Positions 42,231-50,007 of a DNA stretch of 64,000 bases are shown here, one piece after another (the stretch's first letter is position 1; every line of letters begins with the position of its first letter). The position numbers and the translations under genes were made by a program. The notes beneath the pieces were generated by a model. The model was not told where the DNA came from and did not search any database. It saw only the letters and a program-made list of their open reading frames with translations. This stretch comes from Flavobacterium sp. 270 (lineage in GTDB: Bacteria > Bacteroidota > Bacteroidia > Flavobacteriales > Flavobacteriaceae). The DNA lies in assembly GCF_004368785.1 (NCBI RefSeq), contig NZ_SODM01000002.1:310001-374000 (forward strand). Direction: 5' to 3'.

Positions 42231-44803
42231 TCGGTTTCTTTTTTAATATTTTGTGCGCGGTACAAACCGTCTGTTGCCTGAAACAATTTTCGCTTCAAAA
42301 TCGGACTAAAATTAGGGTTTTCTTTTAAGAATTTCTGTACTTCATCAAAAGCATATTTCGACGAATATTTTCCAATCGTATTGTTCAGCCAGTCTTTCGG
42401 AAAGAAAATATCTCCGGTACGCTGAATTTCATCAATCAAATCTAATGAAAATCTGATATACTTTTGTGCACTTTCCTGACGCAACGGATGATGAATATTA
42501 GCCAATCCTACAGAAACCCATGATTCTTTTTCTCTGTTTTTATCGTCTTTTAAAGATTCCATAAAAGCATTTCTAACGGATTCTTTTTGAGATAAAGAGG
42601 GAAGCAGAAATTCAAAACGTTTTACTTTGTCTGGATTTGTAATCGCAGTTTTCGCTTTCGCTAAAATTTCATCGGCTTTTTTATGTTTAAAAATCGCCAG
42701 ATTCATTGCCATATTGGTATAATCGTCTTCGTTTAATTTTAAGCCCGAAATAACGGTTTCTTTCGTCCAAATCTTGTATAATTTTTCTTTTCCAGAATCA
42801 GAATAGGCAATTGAACTGAATAAATTGAATAATGTCTTTTTGATATTACTTGACAAATTGGTTTGCAAACGCTCGAAAAGAATATTTTCTAATTGTTTCT
42901 GACTTGCAATTTGTTGTTTTTCGGTCAGGAATTTCCAAAATATATTGCTGGTTGAATTCGTGATTATTTTCAAAACCAATTCATTTTGTTCCGTTTGAAT
43001 TCCTTTTACGAAACAATCAAAAGCTTTTATTGGCGAAACATTTCCTGCTAAGGTGTTTTCATAAATATTAATATAAGTCGAAGCTCTTGCAACCTCATCT
43101 TTTAGAGTTAAAACAGACGCTATAGTATTCCCGTCAAGCGGAAAAACTCCGTAACCGAAACCATTATAATTGTAAATTACATCAATTGGTTTTGGAAGTC
43201 CAATAACTTCTTTTAAAAGCAAATCTCTTTCTTTTAAATTGACATTTACCACTTTTACACTATCATTGTAAACCAAACCAATTTCAAAAATCTGAGGCCA
43301 GACATTATCCGATTTACCTTCTGCTTCTTGAAAGATTAAAAAACTCTTGATTCTATTTTGATCATCGTAATCAACTTTATCTGTTATAATTGGTCTTCCC
43401 CATCTATTTACCCAGATTTCACTCCATTTCTTCATATCGAGAGGAGTTTCTGCATCTAAGATTTCGACAAGATTATTCCAATCTGCGTTGTCGTTGGCAT
43501 ATTTCTCAATATACTTTTGAATTCCTTTCTGAAAAGCTGCTGCCCCCATAAAAGCTTCAAGCTGGCGCATCATAATGGGCGCTTTGTTATAAATAATAGC
43601 ACCGTAAAGTGAGCCTGCATCTTTTAGATTTTCCAAATGTTGTTTTATCGGATGTGTTCCTAACGAACGATCTTCCGCGTAAGCGTTAGGATAATGCGCC
43701 GTAAGAAACTGCAGATTATGATTGACTTTCGGGAAAATTGGATTCATGATTTTGTCGGCCATAAAATTGGCAAAAACTTCTTTCATCCAAACATCATCAA
43801 ACCATTTCATGGTGACTAAATCGCCAAACCACATGTGTGAGGTTTCGTGCGCTATTAGTTTTGCGCGATCTAATTTCTCGCTGTCGGTTGCGCTGTTATC
43901 CAGAAACAAAGTCGATTCTCTGTATTGAATCGCGCCAACATGTTCCATTCCGCCATATTGAAAAACGGGAATTGAAGCGAAATCTAATTTCTGAAATGGA
44001 AATTTATAATTGGTATATTTTTCTAAGAAATCTACGGATTGCTGGTGCAGTTTAAAAATGGTATCGGTGCTGCTTTGTATTTTTCCGCGATCATTTTCGC
44101 GATACAAAAAAGTCATTTCTCTGTTCTCCGGTTTCTTTGTAACGCTATTAAATTTTCCGGCTACGAAAGAAAACAAATAAGTGCTCATTTTATCTGTTTC
44201 ACCAAAAGTATATTTTGTAAAACTGCCTTGCTCTTGTTTTTCTTTTACAAATCCGCCAGCGAGAACAGACCATTCTTTTGGAACAGTTAGACTCAATTTA
44301 TAAGTTGCTTTTATATCGGGCTGATCAAAACACGGGAATAAGGTGCTCGCACGATCCGGAACTAATAAAGTATAGAGAAAATCATCGTTTCGGTTGAGAG
44401 ATAAATTTCCGGCAATGAATGAAATTACAATCTCGTTTTGCCCTTTAACTAATTTATCAGCAGCAATAACAATATGTCCTTTTTCATGAACAATAGCAAT
44501 GCTTTTTCCGTTTACCAAAATTGATTTTATATTTTGGGTTTTCTCTTTAAAATCTAAATATAAAGGTTCGCTTAAATCAGCTAAAACAAGATCTAAACTA
44601 AGATTGGCATTAATATCCTGCTGTTTTTCATTCGGAATTTCAAAAGACAATCCGTACGTAACTTTTGAAATTTGCTGTTTTCTAAAACGCGCCATTTGTT
44701 CTGAAACACCGTTTTCTAAAATAAGATTTTCGTTCTTTTTTGACTGAGAAAAACCAGAAGTTAGTATTATAAAGAAGATAAGAAGGCTGTAGAAAATTTT
44801 CAT
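42227..44803 (-). CDS. M1 family metallopeptidase (aminopeptidase N-like)
   Basis: 858 residues from ATG 44803, giving a signal peptide that ends TSGFSQ. The zinc motif is HETSH-x18-E in HETSHMWFGDL ... WMKEVFANF (around 340-370). The exopeptidase motif is GGMEHVGAI, a variant of the usual GAMEN. The N-terminal beta saddle and C-terminal helical domain complete the M1 pattern. It probably trims peptides in the periplasm. It is the first gene of a pair with DUF58. Confidence 0.93.
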   Translation of the reverse strand: MKIFYSLLIFFIILTSGFSQSKKNENLILENGVSEQMARFRKQQISKVTYGLSFEIPNEKQQDINANLSLDLVLADLSEPLYLDFKEKTQNIKSILVNGKSIAIVHEKGHIVIAADKLVKGQNEIVISFIAGNLSLNRNDDFLYTLLVPDRASTLFPCFDQPDIKATYKLSLTVPKEWSVLAGGFVKEKQEQGSFTKYTFGETDKMSTYLFSFVAGKFNSVTKKPENREMTFLYRENDRGKIQSSTDTIFKLHQQSVDFLEKYTNYKFPFQKLDFASIPVFQYGGMEHVGAIQYRESTLFLDNSATDSEKLDRAKLIAHETSHMWFGDLVTMKWFDDVWMKEVFANFMADKIMNPIFPKVNHNLQFLTAHYPNAYAEDRSLGTHPIKQHLENLKDAGSLYGAIIYNKAPIMMRQLEAFMGAAAFQKGIQKYIEKYANDNADWNNLVEILDAETPLDMKKWSEIWVNRWGRPIITDKVDYDDQNRIKSFLIFQEAEGKSDNVWPQIFEIGLVYNDSVKVVNVNLKERDLLLKEVIGLPKPIDVIYNYNGFGYGVFPLDGNTIASVLTLKDEVARASTYINIYENTLAGNVSPIKAFDCFVKGIQTEQNELVLKIITNSTSNIFWKFLTEKQQIASQKQLENILFERLQTNLSSNIKKTLFNLFSSIAYSDSGKEKLYKIWTKETVISGLKLNEDDYTNMAMNLAIFKHKKADEILAKAKTAITNPDKVKRFEFLLPSLSQKESVRNAFMESLKDDKNREKESWVSVGLANIHHPLRQESAQKYIRFSLDLIDEIQRTGDIFFPKDWLNNTIGKYSSKYAFDEVQKFLKENPNFSPILKRKLFQATDGLYRAQNIKKETE

Positions 44804-44840
44804 TTTTAAGGAATATAAGATTCGTAAAAATAAAAAAAAA

Positions 44841-44968
44841 GTTTGCCACGAATTGCACGAATCCTCACGAATTTTATTTTTCATTTTAATATGAAATCAT
44901 CAACCAAAAAATGTAACCTCTCAAGACAAAAAATAATTTGTGAAAATTTGTGGAATTCGTGGCAAACC
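44841..44968. repeat. Inverted repeat, CCACGAATTGCAC family, copy 1
   Basis: GTTTGCCACGAATTGCACGA and the right arm ending in GGAATTCGTGGCAAAC enclose about 80 bases. Two more copies lie at 49243 and 57545. Confidence 0.88.
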
Positions 44969-44977
44969 GAAAATCAA

Positions 44978-45008
44978 AAAAGGCTTGACTCTCGCCAAAC
45001 CTTTTTCA
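44978..45008. terminator. Terminator of the lipoprotein gene at 45040
   Basis: AAAAAGGCTTGAC and CGCCAAACCTTTTT pair with two G-U wobbles. The same hairpin, one base different in the loop, follows thioredoxin at 49399. Confidence 0.75.
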
Positions 45009-45039
45009 ACTAACTAATTCAAAGCTATCCAAATTAGAA

Positions 45040-45618
45040 TTATTCCGTTTGTTGAAAATCAAAGCTTAAATCTCCTGCATTATAACTTGCAGAAACATTT
45101 GTTGGAAAAGTTTGTGTAGTTCCCGCAAGCCATCTGTATTCATTAATCGTAATATTCCCAGCAACAATTGGATAAGTTACATTGCTATTATCTGCTTTAC
45201 TCTTTTTATACCAATCATTAGAATTCATGGTAATCATGTATTTTTTGTCTTTGTCTAAAGCCAATTCACTGATTTCTTTAGATACCTGAACGTCTGCAGT
45301 TGCAACATTTAAAGTTTCTGAACGCAATACTGCTTTTGATGTATAGTCCCAAATCGTAACACGAACCGCTGCATTTATTGCAGGAAGTTTTAAAGTAATT
45401 GCTTTAATTTTTCCTTTTACAGTTGGTGTAAATACCAATCCGAATTCATAATCTCCAGAATTTACAAAGTTTGCCACAGTAGTAAATCCTGTTTGTGTAT
45501 AATATGCCGTTAATGGGTTTTCTGTTGCAAATGTTGGTCCATTGTCTTTGTCACTGCTGCAAGAAACTGCAGAAAGTGTAATAATTAAAAGTGCAAGAAT
45601 TGTTTTTAAAGTTTTCAT
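45040..45618 (-). CDS. Lipoprotein with DUF4082-like domain
   Basis: 192 residues. Lipobox AVSCSSDKD (cysteine at 20). The middle contains GDYEFGLVFTPTVKGKIKAI and VRVTIWDYTSKAVLRSETLN, a beta-sandwich pattern like DUF4082. The C-terminus is short strands. The role could be carbohydrate or surface binding. It lies 72 bases downstream of another lipoprotein gene on the same strand. Confidence 0.75.
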   Translation of the reverse strand: MKTLKTILALLIITLSAVSCSSDKDNGPTFATENPLTAYYTQTGFTTVANFVNSGDYEFGLVFTPTVKGKIKAITLKLPAINAAVRVTIWDYTSKAVLRSETLNVATADVQVSKEISELALDKDKKYMITMNSNDWYKKSKADNSNVTYPIVAGNITINEYRWLAGTTQTFPTNVSASYNAGDLSFDFQQTE

Positions 45619-45690
45619 AATAATTTAATTTATCTCGTTCTTAATTTGGTTTTATTTCTCTTAATTATATCAGTACGTTTCTTCTAAAAT

Positions 45691-46236
45691 TTAGAGTTGA
45701 ATATTGAAGTGCGAACAAACTTCTTCGTAACTCATTTTAGAATAATCTGTTTTTGCAGCTTTTCCTGTCGTGGCTGCAACGCCTCCTGGAATAAGTATAT
45801 AGCGCCATGAAAGAGATGTTGGAAGTCCTACTGTTCCGTCTTGTGCATGTTTAAATCTGAACAGTTTGATTTTCTGTAAAGTTGAAATAGCTGTTATCGT
45901 ATTTACTGCACTGCCTGCTGTAGAAGTGTAAGGCAGTGCATAAGTGCCACCCCCAAAAGACATATAAACTAATATGGTTCCTTTTGAAAGAATATCTGAT
46001 GATAGTTCTGGCGCATTAATAGAAGTAGACAATCCAGATGTCCCATCTATCGTTTCTGCAACTGCTGTTGGAGCTGTTATCCAGGCGCTATAAATAACAT
46101 TTGCTGTTCCTGTTGCTCCTTTTTGTCCGTCAACTCCGTTAGTACCGTTAGTTCCATCAGCTCCGTCGTCACCGCTGCATGAAACAGCAAATAATGCAAT
46201 TGATAAAAGGGTAAAAATGGTTTTTAAAATTTTCAT
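45691..46236 (-). CDS. Lipoprotein with collagen-like GxT/GxD segment
   Basis: 181 residues. Lipobox AVSCSGDD (cysteine at 20), then a short glycine-triplet run GADGTNGTNGVDGQKGATGT (about 25-44) as in collagen-like bacterial surface proteins. The rest is a beta-rich domain (TILVYMSFGGGTYALPYTST, KLFRFKHAQDGTVGLPTSLS) of unknown family, ending with KMSYEEVCSHFNIQL. Divergent from the LytTR regulator. Confidence 0.75.
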   Translation of the reverse strand: MKILKTIFTLLSIALFAVSCSGDDGADGTNGTNGVDGQKGATGTANVIYSAWITAPTAVAETIDGTSGLSTSINAPELSSDILSKGTILVYMSFGGGTYALPYTSTAGSAVNTITAISTLQKIKLFRFKHAQDGTVGLPTSLSWRYILIPGGVAATTGKAAKTDYSKMSYEEVCSHFNIQL

Positions 46237-46461
46237 AACATTTTGGTTTAAAAATTGATTAAATAATTCTTTTTTAACTTAATAGCTTTATTTTTGCATC
46301 AATCAAAAGGCATTATTGATTTGTTTTTGATTAATTACATGGCAAATGTGCGTGATTAAAATCGGCATGAAAACCACTAATAGACAAACAACATTTTAAA
46401 TAGACAGACGACCAATTTTTAGTCGTTTTAGCGATTTTTTTATTTAATTAAGTTCCGTTTT
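46237..46461. promoter_or_regulatory. Divergent regulatory region with a phased direct repeat
   Basis: Includes AATAGACAAAC at 46379 and AATAGACAGAC at 46399, spaced 20 bases start to start, a palindrome ACGAC/GTCGT at 46408-46426, and a TATTTTTG box at 46289-46296. Direct repeats two helical turns apart are the usual form of LytTR binding sites. Confidence 0.4.
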
Positions 46462-47169
46462 ATGGTTAAAAAATACACTTGTATTATTGTTGATGATGAT
46501 GAAATAGACAGGCTTACGGCGCTTTCGTATGCTAAAAAATTTCCAATTTTGGATATTGTGGGTGTTTTTGAATCGGCAGAAAAAGCGTTACCGTTTATCG
46601 AAAGAGAAAAAGTTGATATCTTGTTTCTGGACATTGATATGCCGGGCCTAAACGGCATTGATTTTAGAAAACAAACGTTAGAGATTCCGATTTGTATTTT
46701 TATCACCGCGCATCCGGAACATGCTGTTGAGAGTTTTCAGATCGAGACTTTAGATTTTATTGTAAAGCCATTAAAACTGGATCGCTTTACCCAAACCATA
46801 AACCGAATTGAGGAGTTTATGGAAATAAAACTAAAAGCTTCTCTTTTTGAAGCAAGCATTGGCGGTGACACTATTTATATAAAGGAAGGCCACGAACAAA
46901 CAAAGGTAAAACTCCACGAAATCTTGTATCTGGAAGCTTTAAAAGATTATACGCTTGTGATTACAGATAAAAAAAGGCATTGTGTTTTGTCGAGTATTGG
47001 AAATCTGCTGAAGGAAGATCATTTTCAATCTTTTATTAGGATTCACAGAAGTTATGCGGTTCAAAAGCAATTCATTCAAAAAATAAATTCAAGTGAAATT
47101 ATCTTAAATAACAATATTGCCATTCCGGTTGGAAGAAGCTATAAAGAAAACCTAAACCTGATCTCATGA
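46462..47169 (+). CDS. LytTR family response regulator
   Basis: 235 residues. The receiver domain has the acidic pair DDDEID (about 10-15), the phospho-acceptor in LFLDIDMPG near residue 53, ITAHPEHAV and the lysine in IVKPLK. The C-terminal LytTR DNA-binding domain (about 130-235) is marked by YIKEGHEQTKVKLHEILYLE, SIGNLLKEDHFQSFIRIHRS and IAIPVGRSYK. The TGA stop overlaps the kinase start by four bases. Confidence 0.95.
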   Translation: MVKKYTCIIVDDDEIDRLTALSYAKKFPILDIVGVFESAEKALPFIEREKVDILFLDIDMPGLNGIDFRKQTLEIPICIFITAHPEHAVESFQIETLDFIVKPLKLDRFTQTINRIEEFMEIKLKASLFEASIGGDTIYIKEGHEQTKVKLHEILYLEALKDYTLVITDKKRHCVLSSIGNLLKEDHFQSFIRIHRSYAVQKQFIQKINSSEIILNNNIAIPVGRSYKENLNLIS

Positions 47170-49241
47170 GAAAGTTAGGTTTCTTGCTTTTATTCTTTAT
47201 CAGCTTTCCTGCTTTTGCACAGCAAGAACCTAATTTGGCGCGATACAAAACCGACGCCGAAAAACTGAAAGTCTGGCTGCAGTATTGCAAAGCATTTTTA
47301 GAAACCGAAGATTATCCAAAACTTTTAAAAGCTGCCGACAAAGGAATTCTTCTTTCAAAGAAGCATTATGCATATACGTCGAAGTTTTATTTCTTAAAAG
47401 GAAATGCATACGAATTCAGCAATAATCAAAACCAAAAAGCTTGTGTAAACTATGAGACTGCTTTAAAATATGCTCAAAAAGCCAGGCATCTCAAGAATGA
47501 AACTTCTGCTTTAATGCGTCTTAGTTATGCGTATTACGCTCTTAATGACACTTTAAAAAGAAAGAATTTAGTACACTATATTAAGCAGGTTCTTGACACA
47601 ACAAAAAGCGTTTACGTCAAATCTGTTCTTAACGGAAGTCTTGGCGAATATTACCTTGACAATGCACAATATGAAACTTTTATTAATTACCAGCTAAAAG
47701 CTATTAATTACAAAAAACAGCTCGACAAAAATGTTGCAAACGAAGAAACCATTGGTGTCTCGTACAGCCAGATTGCGGCCGCATATACCAAAATGAAGCT
47801 TTATAATAAAGCGCTTGAGTATTTAAGTTATGCAGAACCTTACATCAAAACTTCACCATATATAAGTGCATTTTCCTGCAATTATTATCTGCAGTGTTTT
47901 GTTCCTCTAAAAAAGCTGGACAGCATTAAAAAATACTATAGTCTCATTTATACCTATCCAAACAAAAAAGATTCTTTATTTCTTAATTTGAGTTTTGCAA
48001 ACAGAAGTGTATCTGAATACTATGCAAATCAAGGAAAAATAAACACGGCATACAGTTATGCTAAAAAAGCTATTGTATTGGGTTTAAAATCTAATGATGA
48101 AGATATTATCATGGAGGCCAATGCTGTAATGGGAAGGATTTTATATGAAAAAGGAGAATATAAAAGCGCAATAGAAACACTTAAAAAAGCCTCAAAAAAT
48201 GCTTTAGCATACGACAAAGAGTCTTTTGTAAATATTAATAAAAAACTATCTCAAAGTTATGCCGCATTAGGAAATTGGAAAGAAGCTTACCAATACAATG
48301 AAATTTACAGCAAAGCCAATGATGAAATGATGCAGCAATCGGCAAAACAGAACATTTCTAATGCCGAAGCCCGTTTTCAAAACAAAGCCAAAGGGCAGGA
48401 AATCAAGAATCTTTCGATTCAGAATACCATAAAAAACATTCAGATTGAGGAAGCAAAGAAACAGCGTTACTTCTTAATTGGCGGTCTTTTATTGGTTGCC
48501 ATTATCGGATTATTGCTTTTTAATCAAAGTAGAAACCGCAAGAAAACAAATCAACAATTACAGCTTTTAAATCAGGAATTAGACGAGGCCAATAAAATTA
48601 AGGCTCGCTTTTTTGGCATTTTAAATCATGATTTAAGAAGTCCGGTTTCTAATTTAATTCACTTTTTACACCTTCAGAAAGAAAGCCCGGAATTAATTGA
48701 TGAAGAAACAGCTTTGCGTATGCAGACCAAAATTATTTCTGGCGCCGAAAATCTTTTGTCTTCTATGGAGGATATTTTACTTTGGAGTAAAGGACAAATG
48801 GACAATTTTAAACTTCATTCTCAAAAAATTCCGGTTGCTGTTTTATTCGAGGAAACAAAAAAACACTTTTCGAGTGTAGAAAATGTCGCTTTTGTTTTTG
48901 AAGATCCTGAAAACATCACTTTAGAAACAGATGAGAATTATTTAAAAACAATCATCCGAAATTTAACCGGAAACGCCATAAAAGCACTTGATAAAAAAGA
49001 AAACGCCAAAATTGTCTGGAAAGCCTGGAAAGAAAACAATCAAATTTATCTTTCTATTACCGATAACGGATCTGGCGGCACGCAGGAACAATTTAAAGCT
49101 TTATACGATGACTCGGAAGTTATCGGAATTAAATCTGGTTTAGGACTGCATCTTATTCGGGATTTGGCAACGGTTCTTAACTGTAAAATAGAAGTGAATT
49201 CGCAACAAAATTCTGGAACTGTTTTTACTATTGTTTTTTAG
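47166..49241 (+). CDS. TPR-containing sensor histidine kinase
   Basis: 691 residues. Signal peptide ending FAQQ (about 20), then a periplasmic TPR array (about 30-400), one membrane helix (about 438-457), a coiled coil, a HisKA region with the phospho-acceptor in FGILNHDLRSP, and an ATPase domain with NLTGNAIKALDK, DNGSGG and SGLGLHLIRDL. It is the sensor partner of the LytTR protein. Ligand unknown. The stop lies within the edge of the inverted repeat at 49243. Confidence 0.93.
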   Translation: MRKLGFLLLFFISFPAFAQQEPNLARYKTDAEKLKVWLQYCKAFLETEDYPKLLKAADKGILLSKKHYAYTSKFYFLKGNAYEFSNNQNQKACVNYETALKYAQKARHLKNETSALMRLSYAYYALNDTLKRKNLVHYIKQVLDTTKSVYVKSVLNGSLGEYYLDNAQYETFINYQLKAINYKKQLDKNVANEETIGVSYSQIAAAYTKMKLYNKALEYLSYAEPYIKTSPYISAFSCNYYLQCFVPLKKLDSIKKYYSLIYTYPNKKDSLFLNLSFANRSVSEYYANQGKINTAYSYAKKAIVLGLKSNDEDIIMEANAVMGRILYEKGEYKSAIETLKKASKNALAYDKESFVNINKKLSQSYAALGNWKEAYQYNEIYSKANDEMMQQSAKQNISNAEARFQNKAKGQEIKNLSIQNTIKNIQIEEAKKQRYFLIGGLLLVAIIGLLLFNQSRNRKKTNQQLQLLNQELDEANKIKARFFGILNHDLRSPVSNLIHFLHLQKESPELIDEETALRMQTKIISGAENLLSSMEDILLWSKGQMDNFKLHSQKIPVAVLFEETKKHFSSVENVAFVFEDPENITLETDENYLKTIIRNLTGNAIKALDKKENAKIVWKAWKENNQIYLSITDNGSGGTQEQFKALYDDSEVIGIKSGLGLHLIRDLATVLNCKIEVNSQQNSGTVFTIVF

Positions 49242-49242
49242 T

Positions 49243-49350
49243 TTGCCACGAATTGCACTAATTTTCATTAATTATATATTTGATGTTGCTTAGAAAAAGT
49301 TGCCACAGATTAAATTATAATTCGTGAAAATTAGTGCAATTCGTGGCAAA
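49243..49350. repeat. Inverted repeat, CCACGAATTGCAC family, copy 2
   Basis: TTTGCCACGAATTGCACTAA and TTAGTGCAATTCGTGGCAAA are exact reverse complements, the most regular copy of the family. The centre includes GCCACAGATT. Confidence 0.9.
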
Positions 49351-49398
49351 AAATCCTTTTAATCCATATAATCTCTGGCAAAAACCTTTATAAATAAA

Positions 49399-49430
49399 AA
49401 AGGCTTGACTTTCGCCAAACCTTTTTTATA
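49399..49430. terminator. Terminator of thioredoxin
   Basis: AAAAAGGCTTGAC and CGCCAAACCTTTTT pair as at 44978. It lies on the minus-strand downstream side of trxA. Confidence 0.78.
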
Positions 49431-49448
49431 TAAATCATAATCTTACGA

Positions 49449-49766
49449 TTACAACAAAGCGTCTAAACTATCTGCGTAAGTTTGTTTCGGAGCAACTCCT
49501 ACTTGTTTACCTACAACTTCACCTTTGTGAAAAACTAAAACAGTTGGTATGTTACGCACACCATATTTAGCAGCGAATTCTTGGTTTGCATCTACATCTA
49601 CCTTACCAACAACTACTTTACCAGCGTACTCATCGCTTAATTGGTCAATAATTGGACCAACCATTCTACAAGGACCACACCATGCTGCCCAAAAATCTAC
49701 CATTACTGGTTTATCTGATTTTAAAACTACTTCGTCAAAAGTAGCATCTGTTATTGCTAATGCCAT
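49449..49766 (-). CDS. trxA: Thioredoxin
   Basis: 105 residues, the standard length. Active site WAAWCGPCRMVGP with the WCGPC redox cysteines, followed by KVVVGKVDVDANQEFAAKYG and the cis-proline RNIPTVLVF. Cytoplasmic general disulfide reductase. The gene stands alone, with about 240 bases of AT-rich spacer before the next gene on the other strand. Confidence 0.97.
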   Translation of the reverse strand: MALAITDATFDEVVLKSDKPVMVDFWAAWCGPCRMVGPIIDQLSDEYAGKVVVGKVDVDANQEFAAKYGVRNIPTVLVFHKGEVVGKQVGVAPKQTYADSLDALL

Positions 49767-50007
49767 AATATTTATTGTTTAAATTATGTCTGAGTTATTA
49801 ATGTTCAAACTAGAGTACAAATTTAAAACTTTAATACAAATGAAACACCATAGATAAATTAGTTTTCATTATAAATGCATTGTTAATAGTTATATAAATC
49901 CCACATTGCCCGAATCTGTAGGTTTTAACTCATGTAATTGGAGTTGTAATTTAACAAAACGTCAAAATTTTATAGTACCTTTAATCATTTAAGAAAAATC
50001 CACACAG

